Shown: positions 35,314 to 44,004 of the stretch, in pieces | Position numbering within the stretch: the first letter of the stretch is position 1 | Layout: each line of letters starts with the position of its first letter | NCBI GenBank assembly: GCA_963736055.1 | Contig: CAVTNM010000008.1 | Location: forward strand, 1,426,001-1,490,000 | Length of the DNA stretch: 64,000 nt | Source of the DNA: AC-32 sp963736055 | GTDB taxonomy: Bacteria > Actinomycetota > Thermoleophilia > Gaiellales > Gaiellaceae | Direction of reading: 5' to 3' | Notes under the pieces: generated by a model | Told to the model about the DNA's origin: nothing | The model's input: the letters and a program-made list of their open reading frames with translations, nothing else | Databases searched by the model: none | Program-made: the position numbers and the translations under genes

Positions 35314-36677
35314 GCATGCGAAGCAGGTCGGTCGGCTCGCCCGACGCGACCAGAGCAGTCGACTGGGAACAGCGAATCGACTTCCCCAAGCTGCGTTCGG
35401 AGCGGTTCCACCGCGCGCGGGCGGCGCTCGAGGCCTCGGATCTCGGGGCGCTGCTGCTGTTCGACCCGAACAACATCCGGTACGTCACCAGCACGCACAT
35501 CGGCGAGTGGGCGCGAGACAAGAACGCTCGTTACGCCCTGCTCCCCCGCGGCGCCGACCCGATCCTGTGGGACTTCGGCTCCGCCGCCCGCCATCACCAG
35601 CTGTTTGCACCGTGGCTGCCGCCGGAGAACTTCCGGGCCGGGGTCGCGCCCATGCGCGGCGCGATGCCCGTCGAGACCGGGATCCCGGACCGGCTCGGCG
35701 AGCGGATCGCGCACGAGCTGCGCGAGCACGGGCTCCAGGGCGAGCCGCTCGGCGTCGACATGGCAGACCTGCTGACGATCGAGGCGCTGCAGCGTGCCGG
35801 AGTGCACGTCACCGACGGATCGCAGGTGATGCTCGAGGCGCGGAAGATCAAGACCGCGCAGGAGATCGCCCTGCTCGACCAGTCGGCAGGGCTGGTGGAC
35901 GCCGTCTACGACGAGATCTACCGGATGCTGCGCCCCGGCGTGTACGAGCACGAGATCGTGGCGCGTGCGCACCAGCTGCTCTTCGAGATGGGGTCGGAGC
36001 ACGTGGAAGCGGTGAACGCCGTCTCGGGAGATCGGTGCAACCCTCACCCGCACGTCTTCTCGGATCGGCTCCTGCGGCCGGGAGACCAGGCGTTCTTCGA
36101 CATCATCCACTCGTTCATGGGCTACCGGACGTGCTACTACCGCACGTTCAACATCGGCGGCGTCAGCCCCTCCCAGCTCGACGCGTACAAGCAGTGCCGC
36201 GAGTGGCTGGATGCCGCGATCGCGCTCGTCCGGCCCGGCATGACCACGGACAAGATCGCCGAGGTCTGGCCGACCGCCGAGGAGCTCGGCTTCCCGGACG
36301 AGGAAACCTGCTTCGGGCTCCAGTTCGGGCACGGGATCGGCGTCGGGCTGTACGAGTCTCCGATGATCTCGCGCGTCCACTCTCTCGAGCACCCGGTGGC
36401 GCTGGAGGAGGGGATGGTGTTCGCGCTCGAGACGTACTGCGCCGCGACCGACGGCCGGTCTGCGGCACGGATCGAGGAAGAAGTCGTGGTGACGGCGACC
36501 GGATGCGACGTGATCACGCGTTTCCCGGCCGAGGAGCTGCTGGTCGCGGGGCGGACCTACGTGCGCGGGGCCGATCTCGTCGCCAAGGGCGACCAGGTCG
36601 AGCACGACGGCAATCCCGGCCTCGCCGCCGCCGTCGCGTCCTCGGCGGTCGTCGAGCCTGCCGGCGTTCCCCGATGA
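35310..36677 (+). CDS. M24 (creatinase/prolidase/DddP-like) family enzyme with altered metal site
   Basis: A 455-residue pita-bread-fold protein. The N-terminal domain has LLLFDPNNIRYVTSTHIGEW, resembling creatinase and the DMSP lyase DddP. In the catalytic domain four of the five M24 metal ligands are seen: Asp in AFFDIIHS, His in FGHGIGVGL, Glu in VFALETY and Glu in RIEEEVVV. The second Asp position is Cys in GYRTCYYRTF. M24 members include aminopeptidases, creatinase and ectoine hydrolase. With catabolic neighbours I favour hydrolysis of a small N- or S-containing compound. GTGA and ATGA overlaps join it to both neighbours. Confidence 0.85.
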   Translation: MSMRSRSVGSPDATRAVDWEQRIDFPKLRSERFHRARAALEASDLGALLLFDPNNIRYVTSTHIGEWARDKNARYALLPRGADPILWDFGSAARHHQLFAPWLPPENFRAGVAPMRGAMPVETGIPDRLGERIAHELREHGLQGEPLGVDMADLLTIEALQRAGVHVTDGSQVMLEARKIKTAQEIALLDQSAGLVDAVYDEIYRMLRPGVYEHEIVARAHQLLFEMGSEHVEAVNAVSGDRCNPHPHVFSDRLLRPGDQAFFDIIHSFMGYRTCYYRTFNIGGVSPSQLDAYKQCREWLDAAIALVRPGMTTDKIAEVWPTAEELGFPDEETCFGLQFGHGIGVGLYESPMISRVHSLEHPVALEEGMVFALETYCAATDGRSAARIEEEVVVTATGCDVITRFPAEELLVAGRTYVRGADLVAKGDQVEHDGNPGLAAAVASSAVVEPAGVPR

Positions 36678-37612
36678 GCGACACCGGGACGCGTGAGCTC
36701 GAGGACGGGCGGCCCGGCTACCGCCTCGTCCGCCGCGAGGACGTCGAGCTCGCCGAGGCGCTGCCGGGCCACTCGAGCGGCCTGACCTCGTGCCGGCTCG
36801 TCGACGGCGCGCTCGGCTCGACGCACATGGCTCTGACGCTGGCCTCGCTCGCCGACGGCTACGTCGACACGCACCTGCACTCGTACGAGACGAGCCTCTA
36901 TGTCCTCGAAGGGGAGCCGGTGCTCTACCTGGAGGGACGCGGCATCAGGCTCAAGCCCGGTGCGTGCGGTCTCATCCCGGTCGGAGCACCGCACGCGTTC
37001 CGCTGCGAGGGGCGCGGGCTCTGGCTCGAGATGGCCGCGCCGCGTCCGCGCGCCGACGGCAGCGACACCTTCTTCGTCGGAGGCGCCCCGGATGCTCCGG
37101 TCGAGCCGCTCGACGCACGCGACCCCCGCAATCGCAACTTCTTCCTGCTCTCGGACGGCGAAATGGACGTCGATCTGCTCAAGCGGGCCGAGGCCTTCGG
37201 CGCGCCGACCGTGTCGGCGAGCATGGCGACCGCCCTCCTTGCGTACAGCGGCATCGCCGTGAAGATGCTCGTCGACCAGCGCCTGGACGCGCAGCTCCAC
37301 ACGATGTTCATGGTCGCCTACCAGCCCGGGGCGCTCACGCACCCGCATGACCATCCCTTCGAGGAGTCGTACTACATCCTCGACGGAGAGGTCGACGTCG
37401 TCGCGGACGGCGACCGCTACTCGCTCCGGCCGGGTGACGTCTTCTGGACGGGCACCGGATGCGTCCACGCGTTCTACGAGACGCAGGGAGGCCGGGTGCG
37501 ATGGCTCGAGACGTCGGCCCCGGGGCCGCCCGCCCGGCACTCGTACCGCCACGAGCGCGACTGGGCCTACCTCGGCGAGCGCCTCGCCTCCGACCCGGTA
37601 GGTGCCGCGTGA
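36674..37612 (+). CDS. bicupin protein (ureidoglycine aminohydrolase-like architecture)
   Basis: A 312-residue protein with two cupin domains. The first (about residues 45-120) has VDTHLHSYETSLYVLEGE, LKPGACGLIPVGAPHAF. The second (about 200-285) has LTHPHDHPFEESYYILDGE and LRPGDVFWTGTGCVHAFYE, with His-x-His, Glu and a late His as a full metal site. Bicupins of this layout include ureidoglycine aminohydrolase and various dioxygenases; I cannot choose. Overlaps of four bases with the M24 gene (ATGA) and with E1 alpha (GTGA) mark it as an integral pathway enzyme. Confidence 0.85.
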   Translation: MSDTGTRELEDGRPGYRLVRREDVELAEALPGHSSGLTSCRLVDGALGSTHMALTLASLADGYVDTHLHSYETSLYVLEGEPVLYLEGRGIRLKPGACGLIPVGAPHAFRCEGRGLWLEMAAPRPRADGSDTFFVGGAPDAPVEPLDARDPRNRNFFLLSDGEMDVDLLKRAEAFGAPTVSASMATALLAYSGIAVKMLVDQRLDAQLHTMFMVAYQPGALTHPHDHPFEESYYILDGEVDVVADGDRYSLRPGDVFWTGTGCVHAFYETQGGRVRWLETSAPGPPARHSYRHERDWAYLGERLASDPVGAA

Positions 37613-38589
37613 GCCACGTCAGCGACAAGCCGGCGGCCGGCGTCCTGGACGACCTCGACCTATACATCAAGCTTTACCGCCGGATGCTGCTCATCCGCGG
37701 CTTCGAGGAGCTCGTCCAGTCGCTCTTCCTGAAGGGCGAGGTCTACGGGACGACCCACCTGTACTCGGGGCAGGAAGCGGTCGCGATCGGTGTCGCGAGC
37801 CTGCTCGGCGACGATGACCGCGTGGCGGCGACCTACCGCGGCCACGGCCACGCGCTTGCGCTCGGCGTCGACCCGCAGGCGCTGCTCGACGAGATGCTCG
37901 GGCGCGAGTCCGGGATCAACGGCGGGCGCGCAGGCTCGATGAACGTCAACTCGCCGGCCGACCGGCTGATCGGCTCGTTCGGGATCGTCGGCGGCAGCAT
38001 CGCCGCCGCGACCGGGGCGGCGCTGGCCCTGAAGCGGACGACCGGCGGCGTGGCGGTCGCGTACTTCGGCGACGGCGCGATGAACCAGGGCTACGTGTTC
38101 GAGTGCCTGAACTTCTGCCAGGTGCTGAAGCTGCCGCTCCTCTTCGTCTGCGAGAACAACGGCTACGGCGAGTACACGCCGTTCCGCTCGGTGACCGCAG
38201 GCGAGATCCGCGCGCGGGCCGAGGTGATGGACGTCCCGGCCGAGACGATCGACGGCATGAGCGTCTGGACCGTGCGCGAGGCCGCCGGGCGAGCGCTCGC
38301 CCACGTGCGCGGCGGCAACGGCCCGGCGTTCGTCGAGGCGCTGACGTACCGCTTCGTCGGGCACTCGCGCAGCGACCCCGGGGCATACCGTCCGGAGGGC
38401 GAGCTCGACGACTGGAGAACGCGCGACCCGCTCGTCGTCCTCCGCACCCAGCTCGAGGCGGAGGGCGTCGACGCCTCACGCCTGGACGCACTGGAGCAGG
38501 AGCTGAACGACGAGCTGGAGCGGATGCGCGAGCACGGCCTCGCGGCGCCGTTCCCGAGCGAGCTGACCGCCCGCGAGTTCAAGGACTGA
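37609..38589 (+). CDS. 2-oxoacid (pyruvate/acetoin-type) dehydrogenase E1 component, alpha subunit
   Basis: A 326-residue thiamine-diphosphate subunit. The TPP/Mg motif runs from GDGAMNQG to CENNGYGEYTPF. Other marks are YRRMLLIRGFEE, TYRGHGHALALG and the phosphorylation-loop-like YRFVGHSRSDPGAYR. It pairs with the beta subunit at 39815; together they decarboxylate a 2-oxoacid or acetoin-like substrate and pass the acyl group to E2. The separated alpha and beta subunits and the neighbouring catabolic genes suggest a substrate-specific complex rather than housekeeping pyruvate dehydrogenase. Confidence 0.92.
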   Translation: MSHVSDKPAAGVLDDLDLYIKLYRRMLLIRGFEELVQSLFLKGEVYGTTHLYSGQEAVAIGVASLLGDDDRVAATYRGHGHALALGVDPQALLDEMLGRESGINGGRAGSMNVNSPADRLIGSFGIVGGSIAAATGAALALKRTTGGVAVAYFGDGAMNQGYVFECLNFCQVLKLPLLFVCENNGYGEYTPFRSVTAGEIRARAEVMDVPAETIDGMSVWTVREAAGRALAHVRGGNGPAFVEALTYRFVGHSRSDPGAYRPEGELDDWRTRDPLVVLRTQLEAEGVDASRLDALEQELNDELERMREHGLAAPFPSELTAREFKD

Positions 38590-38597
38590 GGCCGCAA

Positions 38598-39799
38598 ATG
38601 GCCGGCGAGCTGACCATGCCCAAGCTGTCGGACTCGATGGACGAGGCCGTCATCATCCGCTGGCTGGTCTCCCCGGGCGACGCGTTCGAGCGAGGCGAAG
38701 GCCTGGTGGAGGTGGAGACGGACAAGGCGACGGTCGTCTACGAGGCGGAGGCCGACGGCACGCTCGACTCGATCCTCGTCCCGGAGGGAGGCACCGCGGC
38801 GATCGGGGAGCCGATCGCGACTCTTGCGAACGGCGCCGGCGAGCCCGACGGCGACCGGCGTCGCGCGTCCGCGCGGCAAGAGCCCGCGCAAGCGCCGCCC
38901 GTGCGGCTGTCGCCGCGCCGCCCGCTCGGCGCGACGGATCGGGCGGAGAGCGTCCCAACGCGACGCCCGTGGCGAGGCGGACCGCCGTCGAGCTCGGGGT
39001 CTCGCTCCACGGCATCGCCGGCACCGGGCCCGGCGGAAGGATCACCCGCGAGGACGTCCAGCGGGCCGCGGCCGAGCCGGGCGAGCCGGCGCAGCAGCCC
39101 GCCGCCGGTGGCAAGGGCGAGGCCCGCACGATCGAGCTGACGACGACGCAGGCGACGATCGCGCGCCGGATGGTGCAGTCGGCGACGACGATCCCGTCGT
39201 TCACCGTCTCGATCGACGTCGACATGTCCCTGATCACCGAGCTGCGACGCGGAGCCCGCGAGGCTGGGAACAAGGCTCCGTCGGTCAACGACTTCGTCGT
39301 GAAGGCGGCGGCAGGTGCGCTGCAGGCGTTTCCGCGCTTCAACGCGTCGTACGTCGACGACACGGTCCAGTGCTATTCGCGCATCAACGTCGGTGTCGCC
39401 GTGGCCACCGACGACGCGCTGCTCGTGCCCGTCGTGTTCGACGCGGACCAGAAGACGCTCGCGCAGATCGCCGCGGACACGCGCCGGCTCGCCGCGGCCG
39501 CGCGCGATCGAGCCCTTCGGCCGGACGACTTGCGGGACGGCACGTTCACCGTCTCGAACCTGGGCATGTTCCGTGTGCGGTCGTTCACCGCGATCATCGA
39601 CCCTCCGCAGGCCGCGATCCTCGCCGTCGGCGGCGTTCGGCGCGCGCCCGTCGAGAGCGACGACGGCGGCGTGGCATTTCGCGACCTGATGACCGTCACC
39701 CTCACCTGCGACCACCGGGTCGTCTACGGCGCCGACGGCGCGCAGTTCCTGTCCCGACTACGCGAGCTGCTCGAGCGCCCGCTCGCGCTCACCCTGTGA
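38598..39799 (+). CDS. dihydrolipoamide acyltransferase (E2), frameshifted in the linker
   Basis: The lipoyl domain is in one frame (TMPKLSDSMDEAVIIRWLV; lipoyl Lys in VEVETDKATVVYEAE). The subunit-binding domain (RRTAVELGVSLHGIAGTGPG) and catalytic domain are in another, so about one base is missing between roughly 38850 and 38968, in the Ala/Pro-type linker. The catalytic domain ends with DHRVVYGADGAQFL: the His is present, while the usual Asp of DHRxxDG is Tyr, a variant I recall in cyanobacterial and plastid E2. It lies between E1 alpha and E1 beta, an unusual order. No E3 gene is present. Confidence 0.82.
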
Positions 39800-39814
39800 C
39801 CGGAGGACGCTGAC

Positions 39815-40780
39815 ATGGAGACAGTCGCCTTTCGCACCGCGATCCGCGATGCGCTCGACGAAGAGCTGGCCGCGGACGAGCGCGTGATCCTGTTCGGCGA
39901 GGACATCGCCGTCGCCGGCGGCGTGTTCGCGACGACGACGGGCCTCTACGACAAGTACGGGCCGGACCGCGTCTTCGACACGCCCATCTCCGAGCTGGCC
40001 CTCGCGGGCGCAGCGTTCGGGTCGGCGGTGACCGGCCTTCGTCCGGTGATCGAGATCATGTTCGGCGACTTCCTCACGCTGGCGATGGACAGCCTCGTGA
40101 ACCAGTCGACGAAGTACTGGTTCCTGACGCAGGAGCAGGTCAGCGTGCCGCTCGTCATCCGCTCGGTCGTCGGGGCCGGCGGACGCTTCGGCGCGATCCA
40201 CTCGCAGATGCCGGTGTCGTGGTTCATGGGCGTGCCCGGCCTCAAGATCGCGTGCCCGTCGACGCCCGGCGACGCCAAGGCGCTGCTGAAGGCCGCGATC
40301 CGCGACGACAACCCGGTGCTCTTCTTCGAGCACAAGCGGCTGTACACGCTCGAGGGCGAGGTGAACGGCGAGCCTGGGCGGCTCGGACAGGCGGCGGTGC
40401 TCCGCGAGGGCAGCGACGTCACGCTCGTCACCGCGATGAAGAGCGTCCACGACGGCCTCGAGGCGGCCGACGCGCTGGAGCAGGATCACGTCTCGGTCGA
40501 GGTGATCGACCTGCGAACGCTCCGCCCGCTCGACCTCGAGACCGTGCTCGCGTCCGTCCGCAAGACCAACCGGATCGCGGTCGTCGAGGAAGGGCCGCTG
40601 ACGGGCGGCTGGGCGGGCGAGGTGCTCGCCTCGGTCACGGAGCAGGCGCTCGGCCACCTCGACGACGCCTGGCGCATCGCGACCCCGAACACGCCGATCC
40701 CCTACAGCCCGCCGCTCGAGGACGCGTTCCTGCCCGGGCCCGAGCGGATCGCAAGCGAGATCCGGCGGCGCCTTCGATGA
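39815..40780 (+). CDS. 2-oxoacid dehydrogenase E1 component, beta subunit
   Basis: A 321-residue transketolase-like subunit. Marks include ILFGEDIAVAGGVFATTTGL, RVFDTPISELALAGAAFGSA, EIMFGDFLTLAMDSLVNQ and PVLFFEHKRLYTLEGEV; the C-terminal domain has VEVIDLRTLRPLD and VVEEGPLTGGWAGEV. It starts at ATG with GGAGGA upstream, 15 bases after E2. It forms the alpha2-beta2 E1 with the 37609 product. The stop overlaps the regulator gene as ATGA. Confidence 0.93.
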   Translation: METVAFRTAIRDALDEELAADERVILFGEDIAVAGGVFATTTGLYDKYGPDRVFDTPISELALAGAAFGSAVTGLRPVIEIMFGDFLTLAMDSLVNQSTKYWFLTQEQVSVPLVIRSVVGAGGRFGAIHSQMPVSWFMGVPGLKIACPSTPGDAKALLKAAIRDDNPVLFFEHKRLYTLEGEVNGEPGRLGQAAVLREGSDVTLVTAMKSVHDGLEAADALEQDHVSVEVIDLRTLRPLDLETVLASVRKTNRIAVVEEGPLTGGWAGEVLASVTEQALGHLDDAWRIATPNTPIPYSPPLEDAFLPGPERIASEIRRRLR

Positions 40781-41451
40781 GTAATCCCGCGCCCAGCTCC
40801 GGACGCATCGACCGCGCCCTCGAGGCGTCGAAGGTCGGCAGCCGGCTCCGCACCGAGCGGGAGAGCCTCGGCATCAGCCTCCGTGAGCTGGCGCGGCGCG
40901 TCGGCGTCTCGCCGAGCCTCGTCTCGCAGATCGAGCTCGACCGCGTGAACCCGTCGGTCAGCACTCTCTACGCGCTCGTCACGGAGCTCGGAATGACGAT
41001 GAGCGACGTCTTCGGCGACTCGCCATCCGAGGAGCGGGTCGTCCGCCAGCTGCGCGACGGCGACGGCCTGGCCGAGCGGCCGGAGACCCGGCGGGTGATC
41101 AACCTCGCGTCCGGCGTGCGCTGGGAGCGGCTCACGTCTCACAGAGATCCCGAGGTGGAGTTCCTGTACGTCGTCTATCCCGTCGGGGCCGCCTCGTGTC
41201 CGGAAGATGCGCTGACGACACACGGTGGGAAGGAATACGGCTACGTCAGCAGCGGCACCCTGGGCGTGCGCGTCGGCTTCGAGGAATACGAGCTCGAGCC
41301 GGGCGGATCGATCGCGTTCGACTCGTCGTCGCCTCACCGCTTGTGGGCGGTCGGCGACGAGCCTGTTCACGCGATCTGGGTCGTCATCGGCCGGGAGGCA
41401 GACCCGCGCGCGGCTGCGCCTTCCTCGACAGACGCCCCGGATCAGGGTTAG
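40777..41451 (+). CDS. XRE-family regulator with C-terminal cupin sensor domain
   Basis: A 224-residue transcription factor. The helix-turn-helix (about residues 22-75) reads LRTERESLGISLRELARRVGVSPSLVSQIE and VNPSVSTLYALV. A cupin domain at about 120-205 would bind a small ligand: HGGKEYGYVSSGTLGV, LEPGGSIAFDSSSPHRLW. The last gene of the operon, it overlaps E1 beta and converges with the ABC permease with four bases shared. It probably controls this operon in response to a pathway metabolite. Confidence 0.9.
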   Translation: MSNPAPSSGRIDRALEASKVGSRLRTERESLGISLRELARRVGVSPSLVSQIELDRVNPSVSTLYALVTELGMTMSDVFGDSPSEERVVRQLRDGDGLAERPETRRVINLASGVRWERLTSHRDPEVEFLYVVYPVGAASCPEDALTTHGGKEYGYVSSGTLGVRVGFEEYELEPGGSIAFDSSSPHRLWAVGDEPVHAIWVVIGREADPRAAAPSSTDAPDQG

Positions 41452-42446
41452 GCGGCCGCTTCGCCTTCGGGCGCCTGGAGGCGGCCCACGGCCTTCCGTC
41501 CCGAGCGGAAGCGAGCGATCAGCTCGGGCGCCTGGTAGAGCACGAGCGCCAGCAGGATCAGCACGCCGATCGTCATCTGCGCGTACTCGGTCGGCTGGTC
41601 GAAGAGCGGCAGGACGTTGTTGATCTCCGAGAGGAACAGCGCTGCGAGCAGGGTCCCGACGAACGATCCCCGCCCGCCCGCGAGGCTCGCGCCGCCGAGA
41701 ACCGCGGCCGCGATGCTCGTGAGCGCGTAGTCGCCGATGATCGGCGAGCCGATCTGGACCTGGGCCGCGGAGTAGAACCCGGCGATCGACGCCATCACGG
41801 AGCAGACGACGAAGGCGAGGAACACGATCAGCCCGGCTGACATCCCGAGCCGGCGCGCCGAGGTCTCGTCGAGGCCGACCGCCCGCACGGCCATGCCGGT
41901 TCGCGTGCGGTAGAGCCACCCGTCGGCCAGCACCGCGAGAAAGATCACGCCGATGAAGGCCACCGGCATGAAGCCGATGCTCGTGTTCAACGCGTCGACC
42001 ACGTGGCTGTTGATCTCGCCTTCGGGGTGGTCGCGCAACAGAAGCGACGCGCCCTCGAGGATGCTCAGCGTGCCGAGCGTCGCGATGATCGACGGAAGGC
42101 GGAGGATGCGGATCAGCGTCGCGTTGAAGATGCCCGTCGCCAGGCCGACGCCCAGGACCGCGAGCGAGCCCAGGAAGAGCGCGAACGTCGTCTCGTCGGG
42201 CTTGAGCGTGAACGAGGCCGTGACCACGCACATCGTCACGAGCGCGGCCACGGAGACGTCGAAGCCGCCGACGAGCAAGGCGTTGGTCTGCCCGATCGCG
42301 ACGAGCGCGAGCGGCATCGTCGCGAGCAGGAGGTTGTTGAGGTTGTACTGGGTCAGGAACGCGTCCTGGCGCACGGCCGTGTAGGCGCCGACCGCGAGGA
42401 TCAGCGCGGCCAGCAGCAACAGGGGAAGCCAGCCGCGGAACCTCAT
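41448..42446 (-). CDS. sugar-type ABC transporter permease (RbsC-like)
   Basis: A 332-residue inner-membrane permease with about nine to ten helices of the BPD_transp_2 family. It shows ALVAIGQTNALLVGGFDVSVAAL near the start, TLGTLSILEGASLLL and the EAA-like loop AVGLDETSARRLGMSAG. It would pair with the second permease at 45296 as a heterodimer. Its ATG overlaps the ATPase stop by four bases. It is the last gene of the transporter operon. Confidence 0.92.
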   Translation of the reverse strand: MRFRGWLPLLLLAALILAVGAYTAVRQDAFLTQYNLNNLLLATMPLALVAIGQTNALLVGGFDVSVAALVTMCVVTASFTLKPDETTFALFLGSLAVLGVGLATGIFNATLIRILRLPSIIATLGTLSILEGASLLLRDHPEGEINSHVVDALNTSIGFMPVAFIGVIFLAVLADGWLYRTRTGMAVRAVGLDETSARRLGMSAGLIVFLAFVVCSVMASIAGFYSAAQVQIGSPIIGDYALTSIAAAVLGGASLAGGRGSFVGTLLAALFLSEINNVLPLFDQPTEYAQMTIGVLILLALVLYQAPELIARFRSGRKAVGRLQAPEGEAAA

Positions 42447-43963
42447 GCGCCCGCTTTCGCGACCCGGCCGCCGACGATCGCCTCGACGATGCGGCGCTCT
42501 CCGAGCTCGGCGCCCTGGATCTCGTCGACGATCTTCCCGCGCGACATCACGACGACGCGGTCGCAGAGCCCGGCGAGCTCGAGCGGGTCGCTCGACTTGA
42601 CGATCAGCGCGACCCCCTCGTTCGCCTTCGCCCGCAGCGCGTCGTAGATGTCGAAGCGCGAGCCGACATCCACGCCCTGGGTCGGCTCGTCGGCGAGGAT
42701 GAGCTTGACGTCCCCACGGAGGAAGGGACGTGTCAGCGAGACCTTCTGCTGGTTGCCGCCCGAGAGCGACTGGACCGGCTGCTCGATCGACGCCGTCCGG
42801 ATGCGCAGCCGCCGCACCATCTCGTTGACGGTCCGCCGCTCACGCCGGCGGCGCAGGAAGCCCAGGAAGCCCAGCGACCTCAGCACCTGGATCGTGGTGT
42901 TGGTGCGCACGCTCAGCACCGGGAACAGCGATTCCCCGGCTCGATCGCCGCTCAGCAGGACGATTCCCTGGCGCAGCGCCCCGAGCGGCGACTTCGTGTT
43001 CAGCTCGTCGCCGTCGCAGGAGGCCTTGCCGGTCGGGCGCTCGACGCCCGCGAGCGCGCGTAGGAACTGCACCTGGCCGTTGCCCTCGGCACCGGCGAGA
43101 CCGAGGATCTCGCCCTTCTCGACCTTCAGGTCGAGCGGGCCGAACCGGTCGCCCCGGAAGCCCGAGACGTCGAGGAGCACCTCGGGAGCGCGTCCCTCTC
43201 CGTCTCGGTCCGGGAAGGCGAGCTGGAGCGGCCGTCCGATCATGTGCTCGATCAGCGCTTCCTCCGTCATTCCGGCGGCCTCGAAGGTCCCTTGCTTGAC
43301 GCCGTCGCGGAGGACGCTGATGCGGTCGGCGATCCCGAGCACTTCGGGGAGCCGGTGGCTGACGTAGACGATGCCCACGTCGGCCCTGCTTCGCTCGCGC
43401 ACCAGCGCCTGCAGCTGCTCGACCTCCTGTGGCCCGAGCGCCGTCGTCGGCTCGTCGAGGAGGAGCACCTTCGGCCGCGCGAGCAGCGACTTGACGACCT
43501 CGAGCAGCTGGCGCTCCGCGAGCGACAGCGTCCCGACGGGCGCCTGGACGGGAACGTCGAGCCCGAACTCCTCGAGCGTGGAGGCCGCCCACTGCCCCAT
43601 TCGTCCGTACGCCGGCCGTTCGCTTCCCGGCACGGCGAGATAGAGGTTCTCCGCGACATTCAGGTCGAGGACGTGCGAGTACGTCTGGTAGGCGATCCCG
43701 AGGCCGTATCGCCTGGCCTCGGCGGCAGAGCCCCGTTTGCGCCGGCGCCCGCCGATCTCGACGCCGCCCTTGTCGGCGCCGAGGAACCCGCTGGCGATCC
43801 CGAGCAAGGTCGACTTCCCGGACCCGTTCTCCCCGACGAGCGCGTGCACCTCGCCTGCGCGGCAGTCGAAGCTGACGTCGCGAAGCGCCTGTACGGCTCC
43901 GAACGCCTTCCACACGCCGCTGAGGGACAGGACGATGGGGCTCTCGGGCCCGGGAGTCGACAT
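42443..43963 (-). CDS. sugar-type ABC transporter ATP-binding protein (RbsA-like, two NBDs)
   Basis: A 506-residue tandem ATPase. The N-terminal NBD has Walker A GENGSGKSTL, signature LSLAERQ and Walker B VLLLDEPTTALG. The C-terminal NBD has a degenerate Walker A (GAEGNGQVQFL), a good signature SLSGGNQQK and Walker B LILADEPTQGVD. This one-active/one-degenerate pattern is usual for RbsA/MglA. It energises import through the two permeases in this operon. Confidence 0.94.
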   Translation of the reverse strand: MSTPGPESPIVLSLSGVWKAFGAVQALRDVSFDCRAGEVHALVGENGSGKSTLLGIASGFLGADKGGVEIGGRRRKRGSAAEARRYGLGIAYQTYSHVLDLNVAENLYLAVPGSERPAYGRMGQWAASTLEEFGLDVPVQAPVGTLSLAERQLLEVVKSLLARPKVLLLDEPTTALGPQEVEQLQALVRERSRADVGIVYVSHRLPEVLGIADRISVLRDGVKQGTFEAAGMTEEALIEHMIGRPLQLAFPDRDGEGRAPEVLLDVSGFRGDRFGPLDLKVEKGEILGLAGAEGNGQVQFLRALAGVERPTGKASCDGDELNTKSPLGALRQGIVLLSGDRAGESLFPVLSVRTNTTIQVLRSLGFLGFLRRRRERRTVNEMVRRLRIRTASIEQPVQSLSGGNQQKVSLTRPFLRGDVKLILADEPTQGVDVGSRFDIYDALRAKANEGVALIVKSSDPLELAGLCDRVVVMSRGKIVDEIQGAELGERRIVEAIVGGRVAKAGA

Positions 43964-44004
43964 TCCTTTCGCTTGGGATCTCTAGTGGCTCTCTGCCTCT
44001 TCCT

